Source: Steinernema hermaphroditum (lineage: Eukaryota; Nematoda; Chromadorea; Rhabditida; Steinernematidae). From it: a DNA stretch of 64,000 nt. This document shows, piece after piece, positions 11,553-22,429 of this stretch (position 1 is the first letter of the stretch; every line of letters begins with the position of its first letter). The translations under genes and the position numbers were made by a program. The stretch is from contig CM059621.1 of the NCBI GenBank assembly GCA_030435675.1, forward strand, positions 4,774,001 to 4,838,000. Reading direction: 5' to 3'. Under the pieces are notes generated by a model. The model searched no databases. It saw only the letters and a program-made list of their open reading frames with translations, and had not been told where the DNA came from.

Positions 11553-12095
11553 TCAAGCGGAAGTGGTTAGTATAGGGAACGGTGTGGATTCCGATGGGAT
11601 GGTCTCAGATGGAATGGTTTCCGTTGGCATTTCAGTAGTTCCAGTTAGAGGGGTTCCAGTCGGAGTGCTGAATGGAGGAATTGTGGACGACGCAGGACAG
11701 CCTTAATTGGATCGTAGAGGATCAGTCATGCTGCGAAACGTGCCAGGGCAGCTAAATTTCGGAATGCACGTCCCATTGAAATCGCGGACATATCCCTGAC
11801 ACTTCAAGCAATAGCATCCGGCGGGAAGGTCGTCGTCGTCGCAATCTTGATCAGGGTCGAAACAGGTGCCTTCGCAAACCCCACAATCCAAATACACTTC
11901 GTGCGGGGGACAAACTGTCATTGACTTAATAATCATCCCTATACATATATCTGAAACTGACCTGGTGTGCACTTCGGCGGAGGAGGAATCCTCCAACCGC
12001 TAGCACTCAACAATAAAAGTGCACTCAAAAGCTGCATAGATATAATATATGTAGAGGAATCGATAAATATTCAAACGTACCGGCAATTGATACAT
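11553..12095 (-). CDS. secreted TIL-domain inhibitor with acidic loop and a GC-AG intron (4 exons)
   Basis: Minus-strand exons 12081-12095 (MYQLP), 11962-12031, 11744-11914 (171 bp, TIL domain starting CPPHEVYLDC) and 11553-11701 (tail starting CPASS, rich in T, P, S and E) give 134 codons plus stop. The loop that reads C-T-M-E-C in the 6991 gene is C-D-D-D-D-L here: one cysteine is lost and the loop is acidic, which would be unusual for an active inhibitor. The third intron (11702-11743) begins GC instead of GT; without splicing the protein would stop at 11703 and lose the tail. A TATA box (TATAAATA on the minus strand) is at 12138-12145 and a poly(A) signal at 11475-11480. The homologous tail in the paralogues supports splicing. 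Confidence 0.72.
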
Positions 12096-12137
12096 GACGG
12101 TTCGTGTTGCTGCCCTTCTTTCACACAGTTGAGCTGG

Positions 12138-12145
12138 TATTTATA
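12138..12145 (-). promoter_or_regulatory. TATA box of the TIL inhibitor gene at 11553-12095
   Basis: TATAAATA on the minus strand, 43 bp upstream of the ATG at 12095. Confidence 0.55.
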
Positions 12146-13222
12146 AAAAGTGGAAGCACTGACAAGGAGATTATGAAAATTAGAGGATTAAGGGTCATGT
12201 TGTTCCATATATAGCATTTCTGTTTATGTGTACCATTGAAAGCATGTGCTCTTTGCCTACACTAATAATGTTTTAGTATACCATGTTTACATTGATAACA
12301 ACATTTATTTATTTTTAGCGAAATGTTTTGTTATAGCAGGCAAAGGTCAAAAATTTGTTGGACTCTTGGTCCATGAAGATCTGGTAAACATGTGAAGCCC
12401 GATATCATCCTAGTCACACAGAGAAGCCCAATATCATCCTAGTCACTTTGCTCCTGAAGCTTAGGTTATACTTTATCTGGTACTTTGACGTCAATGAGTT
12501 GAATTGAACGCACAAAATGAATAGGTATGAGCCTAAGCCAAGCTTGGTTTAGGTCATTAGCCCACCGCCCGCAATCTTAAATATCTAAGTATATTCCTAA
12601 GCCAAGCCTAGGTGTAGGACATAAGCAAAGAGGAGAGCTTGCTTCGCTTGCTGGAACCTCAGTGACATGCGCCTAGAAATCTGAACACGACATGTCTGCA
12701 TGCTCTCCGTTTAAAATGTAAAGTGTAAAAGGCTTTTCGTGGTGAGACCAGAAAACTGGCGCAAACGTCTGTGGTGCAAAAGTCGGTGATGAAAATGTCC
12801 TAGTACCGTTGCGCATGCTTTTGTCCTAGAAAAACTAGATGGCCATCGCATCTTCTGTCGACTCTGCACGAGATACCCTTATCCTAATAGTATGTATGTA
12901 CCTCTGAGCACTGTTAAGCTCCGCATGACCAATAATCCCGTGCTTATTGCCCTTGCTTATTGTTCTCTCGATGAAATTGTTCTGCAATGAACGAGTGGCC
13001 CGACCGATCGCCACAAATGAAAGACTTGCTTCAAAGCGATGCCCTTTTTCTATTTTCTAAATTAGTTCGGCCAACGGCAAACCCGGTGGCAATTGCTACT
13101 GTTCCGGCTGTGCCGCTACGACGACTGTCCAACATAGTACCGGTAGAACAGGCTCCCTGTCTTAGATGTTCACTTGGTGCTGGCACACTGGGAATTCGCG
13201 GCAACCCGACAGAATCGTCACT

Positions 13223-13379
13223 CAAAAATCGTCATTTTACAAAAATCGTCATTTTACAAAAATCGTCATTTTAAGCATAAGTTTATTGACTTTATGTGAG
13301 CCCGAAGGGCGAGCCCTATTGTATTTTTTCAATGACGATTTTTGTAAAATGATGATTTTGTCGGTAACGATTTTTTAAT
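13223..13379. repeat. short tandem plus inverted repeat (foldback)
   Basis: The unit aaaaatcgtcattttac occurs three times in tandem at 13223-13275. It returns inverted as aatgacgatttttgtaaaat and variants at 13331-13379, with a spacer holding gagcccgaagggcgagccc. The arms could pair to form a hairpin. It resembles a small non-autonomous element. It is not a CRISPR array: there are no unique spacers. Confidence 0.65.
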
Positions 13380-13399
13380 GACGACTATGTCATGTAGCC

Positions 13400-13545
13400 G
13401 GAATTCGCAAACCCGGAAGCCGTAGTCCCACCACCGCTGACAACAAGATGCTCGACGCCGGGAATCCGGATGCGTGAGAAGTCATCCCGAAGGTCGCCGA
13501 CGATCTGAGTACTAGCGAAGACGCAACTACCGGCCCAAGGACGCC
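13400..13545 (+). repeat. copy of dispersed repeat family R2
   Basis: Carries the R2 words ccggaagccgtagtcccaccac, gctgacaacaagatg, gtcatcccgaaggtc and agcgaagacg. A related 5' piece is at about 13065-13150. Other copies: 21355-21600 (inverted), 34450-34800, 38030-38180 (inverted), 42600-42720 and 42930-43080. Confidence 0.6.
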
Positions 13546-13957
13546 CTAAAAAAGGGAGGCCCAATTTGGCATCTCATGAATATCGGATTTCTGATTGTAA
13601 TAAACAGAAAAAAAACTGTTTTCTTTTTTGCCGGTTCCGACACGTCGTCACCGCTTCTGAAGGTACGACGATTCCCACGATTCCCTCTGATGCGCCCCAC
13701 AAATTTGGCCATCTTCTTAACCACAGGATCTTTTCTGTTTGCTTCAGTTTCAGCTGAAATGCTTCGTCACATCTGGCATGGCGGTATTCACAGAATTGCA
13801 TAGGTGTTGTTTATGTGTGAGAAAAGACTCCATCATGTCTAACAATGAAAACAAGCGTTTTCCCAGTGATTGTGTTGTTAACGGATTACAAATCTTCTGA
13901 AAACTAGACTCATATCATTAGCATTTCCAAAATAATACGGAAAATTCCTAAAATCTT

Positions 13958-15192
13958 TTATGTATGCGATATGTCGACGGTTCGTGTAGCAGCGACCCTG
14001 TTGAAAGTGGAACTCGCAGTCGCATCCGATGTGATGATGTGTCCGGTGATACGCGCACGAACTTCAGGATTGAAGATGATGAGGGCAACACTGAATTCGT
14101 AACCTCAGGAATCACGGTTGCTGGTTGACCAACTTACGCGTTGTTGATGTGAGTGAGGATCAACGTGTCGAATCCCAGAATTTGAATGATCATATTGTCC
14201 GAGGATGCGCTGTTATTTGCAACGACAATCATGGTGAGGGCGATCATCATGGTGATGTTTTGTATGGACGTCTACAGGAGAAATTTAGCTATACTCAGGG
14301 ATTGTTTACCTGACAGAAGAAACGCACATCCCGTCGAAACTTTTGATTTTCTCGTCCAGTTTTCTAAAGCTCGGGCTGGTCTTATATACACATTAAACGT
14401 AATGTACCTTAATCTGAATAATTCTTGACAATGTTATCAAATCAGAGATGACAGTAGCGAAACAGACACCAAAGCAAAATCTGTTGACTACGGTGCCAAC
14501 ATATGAAAAGCCCCTTTCCATCGGCTCGCATTTGACGAATACGTACTCGTAGAGCGTCGGGCTGTAGCCGACCATCTGACAAGGAATCACTAAACCACGC
14601 TAATAAGTAGTTTCCACAAGAAAACACACCGAGATATGCCATCACAACAAAAACGATTTCAATCCAGCAGACGGCTATAAGCAGCCTGCAGATTTTCGGT
14701 TTGAAAATGAACTGATACTTGAGTGGGAAGCACACAGCCACCAGTCGATTCATCGAAACCACCTGGTGCATAACACATGCATGACAGGCGAAGAAGTAGC
14801 CAATTGTAAAGGCTGCTATCCCAGCTCTAGGAGGAATGATCGACGGCTGCCTTCAACTACAAAATCAGAATGGATTGACAACGTAACTTACAATATAGTC
14901 ATCGGTCCTGAATAAAACACGTGGACCAGATTACTTCCGATCTCGCCGACTGTCCGACTCGCCCAAAATGAACCAAACGCGTTATGAAAGATCTTCATAT
15001 TTTTGATAAGGTACAAGTTGTATGATCCAAGAATCACCGCGGCGACTGACAGCTACAACCGCGATGATATGCTTGCTTCGAAACGCTTACCGAGAATATA
15101 ACATAACCGACGACCCGATCAATTTGAGTAGGCGAGCCTCTACCCAGAAGTTCTGCGCCGAACACAAACGTGCCGTTTACCGTATCGGACAT
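13958..15192 (-). CDS. srx-like chemosensory GPCR, intact (328 aa, 7 exons)
   Basis: Minus-strand exons 15091-15192, 14892-15052, 14630-14850, 14408-14589, 14310-14363, 14138-14271 and 13958-14090 join in phase to 328 codons plus TAA. Marks of a worm seven-helix receptor of the Srg superfamily, most like srx: N-terminal FGAELLGRG; ACVMHQVVSMNRLVAVCFPLKY at the end of helix 3 and loop 2; YSPTLYEYVFVKCEP in the second outer loop; RRDVRFFCQ before helix 6; and FNPEVRARI after helix 7. Exon lengths 161, 221, 182, 54 and 134 are the same as in the three receptors at 43.5-50.6 kb, so all four derive from one ancestor. Expected in the ciliary membrane of chemosensory neurons; ligand unknown. Confidence 0.8.
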
Positions 15193-16015
15193 AGTGAAAG
15201 GGCTTCACTGACGAGCAGAGATGGACGTATGAGCATACGTTGGCTTTAAATATGCTCAGCTCAAAGGCGGTACCAGACGCCTCATATGAAACCGTGGGAA
15301 AGTGTACAACTTTTTTTAGATTCCATACAACTCAGATTTTCAAAAAGCTGTTGACTGTATGAAACGCCGGATAGCAAAGAACACGATAAAGCTGACTAGT
15401 GCAGCTTTTGTTCCGTAATGCACTTACTGACCTTTCTGTTTAAAACAATGAAGCGCATAGCTTGAGATGAACTACGATTGTCATGCGACGTGCTCCTCCG
15501 TTGACCCACCTAATCTGTAGTACGATGTATGGCAGTTTCCTGCTTGATGTCAGCGTTTTTGACAAAATCTTGGGGAGTTGCTCTAGTGCAGCAGTATGGT
15601 TGAACAATTTAGTTGGCTTTTTATGAGAGCCATATTGGTAGTGCCAAATATAATTTAATCGACATTAAATAAAGCTGAAACTAGGAATAACATTCTCAGA
15701 ATTTTATTCTCACGACTTTCACTATATGTTATTAAATTGGCAAGGACAAACAAACATATCGCTGACGGCGATGGGATGTGGATGTGGTTCGATAAACAGT
15801 GTGTTATAATTATACGAATAACTTGATATGAAGCGGTTGAGTCGCGCAGTATATCATTACGAAACAGCAGCAGAGACTACTGAGTTTGGTATGCTAAAAC
15901 GTTTTTGTTTGCGATGGTTTATTGTGATAAAACGGATTAATTCATTAATGCGCAAGCCGTTCCCGTCAACAACGCGAGCTCTGTTGACACGATCCGTCAA
16001 ATATGTGAGGTTACG

Positions 16016-16404
16016 TTGGGACAGCGCCCGGACAAAACCGCCGAGGGCAAAACCGCCAAATCCGTTTGCGCCGTGTACAGTAATACTAGGATGGCACCGA
16101 AGTTGTTAAGACAACAGGCTCGCCCTTCGGGCTTGATTTAAATCCACAGACATGAGCCTAAGCCGGAATCTAAGCCAGAGCCTAAGCGAAGCCTGTTGTT
16201 AACAAAAATGAATATGTGCTTCGTAGTCGTGCTGGCTACAGAAAACCCCTGCTTGCCTTACGATCCCGTTTATGCCTATGGATTCAAAGCGAACCGTCCC
16301 ACTTGCTCTAGTACTACCGTACACGGCACAAACGGCGCGATATTTTACGGTTTTGTCCGTTGGGCGGTTTTTGATTTAGCGATTTTGTCCGGACGCCCGC
16401 TGGG
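16016..16404. mobile_element. non-autonomous element with long terminal inverted repeats
   Basis: About 80 bp at 16016-16095 (gcccggacaaaaccgcc ... gccgtgtacagtaatactag) is repeated inverted at 16308-16404 (ctagtactaccgtacacggc ... ttttgtccggacgcc). The middle holds gcctaagccgg-type words and a gcgaagcc hairpin that recur near 12530-12620, 41867-42012 and 51150-51215. No ORF; a MITE-like family is inferred. A single arm is also present at 4738-4780. Confidence 0.6.
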
Positions 16405-16679
16405 ATACTCAAGGAGATCGCTGGATCTGGAATGTTTTGGCCCGTGTGCTTCCTCACTTCCATGACCGTTCTGATGCAACTTAAAGAAAAGACTAGTTCA
16501 GAGTTAAAAAAAGACAGAGTTAGTTCGGAAGAAGCTTTTGATCCCTCAACGATTGATGGAGCGGAAAATGGTCGGCGTCTCTACTAGACAGGAAAACGAA
16601 TGAGTGTCTCCGAGCAGTCATGTCTCCGAGAAACACATCAATGCATCCACAACTGGACGACAATGCAACTTTCCCTGCG

Positions 16680-16806
16680 AAATTACAAATCGAAAGATCC
16701 GAAAATGGTCCAGTCGTCCGGAGGAATGGCGCCCTCCTGTACTGAAGCCTCTAGGAAGATACGTGACCAAATGTTGCGATGAATTCGCGAATAAGCTGCG
16801 CACGTA
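16680..16806 (+). pseudogene. LINE reverse-transcriptase C-terminal fragment
   Basis: The frame around 16700 reads KWSSRPEEWRPPVLKPLGR. This matches the end of a non-LTR element polyprotein seen more completely in the fragment at 30840-31005 (WRPPVKRPLGRPRTRW). Only the C-terminal tail is recognisable and the frame degrades after GR. A dead fragment. Confidence 0.45.
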
Positions 16807-17343
16807 AACATGGAAACAACGATCGACAGCGTGAGAAAATAACTGTTTTCGCTGCTTTTTATTATTGGTAGCTGCCTTTCTCATGCGCACATTGCCACTT
16901 TTTGTAATATAGACTGACATAATGTCTGCTTTTCCGTGCTTTAGTCAGCTAATGGCAAATGGCGACATTGGTGACACTAAACGTGGAAGACCGACTGAAT
17001 CATGTATTGAAGCTACTTTCTTAGCGGAAATCACAGAAGAATACAATCATATGGTGGAAATCATGCTGTTAACATGACTCACAAATAAACCAAATGAATT
17101 ACGATGGCACTTGCTAATAAGGTGAGGAAATGAGTACTGGTGGCGTATCATGTTGTATAGTTATCCCCTTTCTGCTCAAAGCCATGGAACGCTATTACTT
17201 GAGAAAATAGTTGTTGATATTTATAGTTCCGATCCGACCTTCGATCAGCTGCTCTGTTTTCCCCCAGAAAACCCGTTCACCTTCGGCTGTTTACATTTTG
17301 CTCTCCACACGCACGAAATCGATTGTTGTTGTTCGTTCGAATA

Positions 17344-19095
17344 ATGTCGTCCATTCGCTCTAAAGGTGCTGTTGCCCGTAATTTATTGACTCGATTCGCC
17401 CAGGCTAAACATTGTTGTCCTCACCATGTTTATGGAAACGGACCTATTTGTGTTTCTCGACCAGTGGGTAATTCAACTGTTGGTACGTGCAAAATAAGCG
17501 CAGAAAATACAAAGTTCTATTGTAGGAAATACGGAATACGCTTACGAATTCACTGCAGCGACCTTGCGCTATGGAAGAGGAGTAACTGCTGAAATTGGAT
17601 ATGATCTGAGTAACATGGGAGTCAGAAACACTCTTGTGGTGACGGATAAGAATGTTGCCAAATCGAGGGCCTTCAAGTAAGCGTTAATAATTGACCAATG
17701 AAGAAGTACTTTGTGTTTATAGGGAAGTAGCAGATTCGCTCACCCGACAGCGAGTTCCTTTTTCCGTTTTCGACGAAACCAAGGTGGAACCTTCTGATAA
17801 GAGCATGATGGAGGCCATCGCCTTTGCGAGGAACGTCGGCGCCGACAGCTTTGTTGGAGTTGGAGGGGGCTCCGCTATAGACACTGCTAAGGTGACTACA
17901 TAAAATCTCATGTCAACTTTGATGTACTTTCTGAAGTAGCTAATTCCAGGAAGAATTGCGTTTTCCATTGAAGTTCATATTGCCCGATTTCAGGCCGCAG
18001 CTCTGCTTTGCGCAAACACAGGCTTCGAACTTATGGATTTCGTTCTTGCGCCTTTCGGGAAGCAGATGACCCCTCCAAGTCCGATGCTCCCTTTGATAGC
18101 TGTCCCAACGACGGCAGGTACAGGAAGTGAAATGACAGCCGCTGCTGTGCTGGACCTTCCCGAACAGAAATGCAAATCCTCTCTACGTCACAAATCTCTA
18201 AGACCCGTCCTCGCCATAATCGATCCGCTTAATGTGATGAGTATGCCGCGGAATGTGGCCATTTATAGTGGGTTCGATGTTCTGTGCCATGCCCTGGAGT
18301 CCTATACTGTACGCGCCTTTGATCAGGTAAACAACGCAACGCGAATAAGAAACTAACAGAAGTTTCAGCGATCTCCACGTCCGAAATATCCTGCAGAAAG
18401 GCCCGGATATCAAGGTGCAAATCCCATCAGCGATGTTTGGGCAAGAGAGGCTTTAACGGTGGGCGTGATTTGTTATTTTAATTCCTTTTATATATCTTCT
18501 CAATGTTCAGATCATTGCTAAATACTTCCGACGAGCTGTGAACGATCCGGATGACGAAGAGGCCCGTGCAGAGATGATGAAGGCAGCATCATTTGCCGGA
18601 ATGGGCTTCAGCAACGCGGGAGTTCATCTCTGTCATGCGCTTTGCTACCCAATCAGTTCACAAGGGAAGAAGTTCATCGACAAAGACTACGATCCGAATC
18701 GACCTCTCATCCCTCACGGACTTTCTGTAATTACCACAGCGGTAGCTGACTTCCTCTTTACAACAGAGGCCGATCCGAGAAGACATGCTGATGCTGCCAG
18801 ATTTCTAGGCTGTGATATTCCGGTAAGAATCGAAAAGTAAAATGAAATCGTTTCTTTTGCACAGATATCAGCCTCGAGTGACTACGTGGCGGAGTCGTTG
18901 GCCGATGCCATTCGTAGCTACATGTCCGACTTCAACGTTCCAAACGGGCTCGCCGCTATGGGTTTCACTCGGGACGATGTTGATAAGTTGGCCGAATCGG
19001 CAGAACAATCATTGAGATCGTATAATTTGTGTTTGATGGACACCGATAAGGACACGATTGCTGCACTCTATGAGCAGTCGTTATCAATTTACTGA
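17344..19095 (+). CDS. hphd-1: hydroxyacid-oxoacid transhydrogenase (ADHFE1 / HPHD-1), mitochondrial (474 aa, 7 exons)
   Basis: Exons 17344-17482, 17526-17676, 17723-17891, 17994-18326, 18369-18458, 18511-18822 and 18865-19095 keep phase throughout and give 474 residues, close to human ADHFE1. The protein is an iron-dependent group III alcohol dehydrogenase: GVGGGSAIDTAK (nucleotide loop), PTTAGTGSE, SGFDVLCHALESYT, RSPRPKYPAERPGYQGANP and GVHLCHALCYPISS, with HGLSV near residue 360. The Asp and His residues of these motifs are the expected metal ligands. The family moves reducing equivalents between 3- or 4-hydroxyacids and 2-oxoglutarate in mitochondria; in C. elegans HPHD-1 handles 3-hydroxypropionate in the propionate shunt. 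The N-terminus (MSSIRSKGAVARNLLTRFAQ) is basic and amphipathic, fitting a targeting peptide. Poly(A) signal at 19133-19138. Confidence 0.93.
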
Positions 19096-19247
19096 TTTCC
19101 CATGCTATTTCTATGAATTTTTTACTTTAACAAATAAAATATTTCGCTAGAGCAGATAAAGCAGATATGCTGCCCCAAAATGCATGTTGTCTGCATAATC
19201 ATAACGCCTTAGTAGTAGCGGTGCCGGCGAAGGTCCTAATCTACAAC

Positions 19248-19454
19248 TCATCCATAATAGTATCCATAATGACGGTGATGATGGTGTCGCTTATTTATAA
19301 TGTGGTCGTGAGAGCCATCGGAATCAGCTGTTCCCGCTGACACAGCTATGTCCGACCATCCACGGTTAACAGTGGGGGAGCTATTTGGTCCAGGGAATCC
19401 AGCGGCTAACGCAAATAGAAGACAAATAACAAATACGGCATGCGTCAAATGCAT
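19248..19454 (-). CDS. short His/Tyr/Gly-tailed secreted peptide (68 aa)
   Basis: Signal peptide MHLTHAVFVICLLFALAAG, a spacer, then HDHIINKR followed by HHHHRHYGYYYG and a stop. The layout (signal, acidic spacer, dibasic KR, His run, Tyr/Gly repeat) is that of the gene at 21956-22378, but the Gly/Tyr tail is only six residues long. The ORF is a single exon. A TATA box (TATATAAATA, minus strand) is at 19486-19495. A secreted cuticle or antimicrobial peptide is likely by analogy to Gly/Tyr-rich worm peptides. His-rich peptides often bind metal ions, but that is speculation here. Confidence 0.68.
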   Translation of the reverse strand: MHLTHAVFVICLLFALAAGFPGPNSSPTVNRGWSDIAVSAGTADSDGSHDHIINKRHHHHRHYGYYYG

Positions 19455-19485
19455 GATGCTTTAAAGGCATTCTCGAAACGCTATC

Positions 19486-19495
19486 TATTTATATA
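19486..19495 (-). promoter_or_regulatory. TATA box of the peptide gene at 19248-19454
   Basis: TATATAAATA on the minus strand about 32 bp upstream of the ATG at 19454. Confidence 0.5.
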
Positions 19496-19678
19496 GGCGC
19501 CTTGTACCTATTTATAGCGCATAGTTTGACAAACTCTGTGCAGCAATTTAGCATACATGTTCTGGGTACATGCATTGCTAGTTGTTTTCTTGCGTGAGGC
19601 TTGTTTTCTGCTGTTCGCCATGGAAGTGAGTAACCGTCTCGTGACAATTGTTGTTTTCAACGGTTTTTGATTTATTTA

Positions 19679-20592
19679 TTGGGTTGATGCATTGAAAATG
19701 AGCCCCTTGGTAAACATCCTTTATTTTTACAATATTTACTCCTGGGGTATAATTGATTGGTGCGTTGTTGAGTACATTTAGCTCTCACTCTACATCATCA
19801 TTGGCGGCTTGTCCGTTACATTCCTCTTGATGTTGGGGGTCTATTTTGTTTTTATGATCATTTTTTGGCACCTCGAGATGGCGAAATACGAAGTGATGTA
19901 TGGACTTCCTATGGTAGCATTTGTGTGATGGACGGTGACTGCCTTCTACCACGTACATCCTTGGTTCTTGCCTATTGAATGCACCTACCGCTGCGGTCGT
20001 CGTATATCACAGCATGGGCTAACTCAAAAAGATGGCCGTTTCGGATCACCATGTTCCATCAACTCCAATGTTTCCAAATGGTTAAGTACTATAACAGGGA
20101 ACGGGGACATGCAGCAGATAGCCATCGCTCACAGCTATCATGCCCACATAGTGACTTCACGAGCTCATTTCTACTTTAAGGAAAAAGAGGCCAAATGTAG
20201 AAAAAATGGCCCTTGTATTCCTAAAAAATACGACTCTCCGAGGCCGTGTATTTTCAAGTTGACCCCCACAAAGGCTCTCCACTTGAGCTGTGAGACTCAT
20301 GTTCGTTGTTCGTATAGAGCTCTGTTAGCTCTATCTTACTGTCATCTGTACGCGTCCGTAAATGAAGATATCAGAGAAAGCCACTGAGAATAAGGTGAAG
20401 AGGTCGAAAATTTGACCAAAACCATTTTTCGATTTTAAACCTCGGGTACTCTACGAACGAGGAATCCGAATGCGGGCCATAAAGTGGGCTGAAGTTGCTG
20501 ATGCTAGCGGCAAATACCTTGATTAGATTGTGTGCCTTTTTGGTAATAAATATCTACTTTCAAAAAGGCTCATTTATTATCCATCAACCCAA
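19679..20592 (+). mobile_element. deleted mariner element
   Basis: Starts TTGGGTTGATG after a TA (19677-19678) and ends CATCAACCCAA before a TA (20593-20594), as expected for a mariner with TA target duplication. The 3' end still codes DFKPRVLYERGIRMRAIKWAEV and a stop at about 20524, the usual C-terminus of a mariner transposase. Near 19879 the frame MAKYEVMYG may be its start. The middle is not recognisable as transposase and the catalytic residues are absent, so it cannot be autonomous. Confidence 0.75.
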
Positions 20593-20599
20593 TAGTTAT

Positions 20600-21850
20600 T
20601 GTGCCATTTCTCCTATCTCCCAAAGGACAACGAACCACTAAATAACTATGAATCAGCTCTCGAACTCTTGATTTCTGTCAACCAAGCACCGAAAATGAAG
20701 ATAAGTGTTTATCGCTCATTGATTTGACCTGCAATATGTTGCGAATTACCTTATCGACGTTACAATGTTAATTATTTTGGCCGGTGCCGACCGGTCGGGT
20801 CATCCATTCGCCCTCCCAGAAATGAGTTGAGTGAGTTGAGTCTCGGCTGCTGTTTTTGCAACAGTGATCGCTTCGCAAAAGGCCTGAAACACCAAGGAGC
20901 CGTGGATCGAATGTCCTACCGTGCAGAGCCCGATCACGACGACCGTTTGGTACAATTCGACGCCAGCCGAACCGAAGATGGCTCGATACTTCTTTAACTG
21001 TGCCTCACTGCCAACCGTCGACTGGATTCAGCTCTTCATCGTCAACAGATGCCCTACAACGTCGATGTCTGCGTCGATCGCTCTTCTCGGATAGCGTCTC
21101 CAACGGAAGCCACAAGAACACCAGCTTCTTGATTTTGATTTTGCCTTTATTTCAAGAAGCTAAGACATTACGCCATGCATGGTACCAAATAACAGACAAA
21201 CAGACCATGTCTCTTGCTGCAGGCTTCATCCCTGAGGTAGCGGTGATGGCGAACTGGTCGGTGGCGGAGTGCTTACCGGCAAATCTTCAGATGCGACAGC
21301 GGAATATCGTTTGCGGCACAGCGGACACTTCTGAGAGAATCTGAGGGCCCGCGGTCCGGGAGCTGCGTCTTCGCCGGTCCTCAGAGCGTCGGCGACCTTT
21401 AGGATAACTTTTCACGTAGCGTCGGGCGTCGGATTCCTGGCGTCGGACATCTTGTTGTCAGCGGTGGTGGGACTAAGGCTTCCGGGTGTCCCAATTCCCT
21501 CTGGAAACCGCAACACTCACAACTGCCACAGGGTTTGCTTTCTGACCAACCAGATGCCCAGTGTGCCGAATGGACCGACCGCCTAAATCAGCGTCAGCGG
21601 TGTGATTTTTGGTTTCTTGTGCATATATTAGACGTCTAGCAAGGCGCAATCCTTTGATATGAGAAGATAAACTCGCGGAAACTCGGGATATAGCAGTCTG
21701 AGTCCGCCGTTTACCATAGTATCAAGCCCGAGTTGAAATCCCGATTACGCAACAAGACTTGACCTGTTCGCGTCGTTAGACTAGCGGAATTTTATGGCGG
21801 AAAAGTAAAAACTCTAAATTATTTGTGCTTCGCCAGTTCTCAGTGCCTCC
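20600..21850. other. repeat-filled intergenic stretch
   Basis: Holds an R1 copy at about 20795-20945 (gcaaaaggcctgaaacaccaaggagccgtgg) and an inverted R2 copy at about 21355-21600. No gene recognised. Confidence 0.45.
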
Positions 21851-21955
21851 ATGTGCAATCTTTATTGCATTATGCAACAAAAATTATGAAAAACAGTAGG
21901 TAGAAACTTAACACGTGACAAACATAGCATTCAGGAAGGTTAGAGTACGATTCGC

Positions 21956-22378
21956 TTATCGTTTTCGCCAATATCCTCCGTAACCGTAGCCATAGCCGTA
22001 TCCGTAGCCGTAGCCATAGCCGTATCCGTACCCTCCATATCCATACCCATATCCGCCCCAACCACCATAGCCTCCCCAACCACCGTAACCTCCGTAATAT
22101 CCGTAATGATGATGATGGTGGTGGTGCCGCTTATCGATGATGTGTTTGCTGAAACTAAAAGTGTTCTTTCTCATGGTAAAGAGGTCTTACCCATCATCGG
22201 TTAAATTCTCTTCTGGAATCATAGCGGATGCAGCAGATCGACTATGCAAATCGGCTTCTGTCGGGGGTAGTATATCATGCCCTACATGGCCGTCAGGGGA
22301 GGGTCCATGAGGCGCTGGTGATCCAGCAGCCCAAGACGATAAAAGACAAATAACAATTAAGGAGTACGTGGAAACCAT
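21956..22378 (-). CDS. His/Gly/Tyr-rich secreted peptide, antimicrobial-like (126 aa, 2 exons)
   Basis: Exon 1 (22191-22378) codes the signal peptide MVSTYSLIVICLLSSWAAG and a Pro- and Asp-containing spacer ending ENLTDD. A 42-bp intron (22149-22190) follows. Exon 2 (21956-22148) codes GKHIIDKR, seven His, then about 45 residues of GYGGWGGY and GY repeats, closing WRKR. The KR site predicts release of a cationic, aromatic, Gly-rich peptide, as with the GY-rich antimicrobial peptides of C. elegans epidermis. TATATAAA on the minus strand is at 22409-22416 and AATAAA on the minus strand at 21861-21866. Six related loci occur in this window. Confidence 0.82.
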
Positions 22379-22429
22379 CTTTGATTCTTTTTCAGAATCT
22401 TTTTCTCATTTATATAGTGTCCGTTAATA

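Noticed and set aside
13223..13379. Possible CRISPR-like array
   Set aside because: Units are contiguous with no unique spacers, partly inverted, and the genome is eukaryotic.
17000..17080. Frame with KRGRPTES resembling a transposase linker
   Set aside because: Too short and without flanking transposase motifs.
19935..20387. 150-residue ORF in the deleted mariner
   Set aside because: No transposase motif, no signal peptide, no family; it lies wholly between mariner ends.
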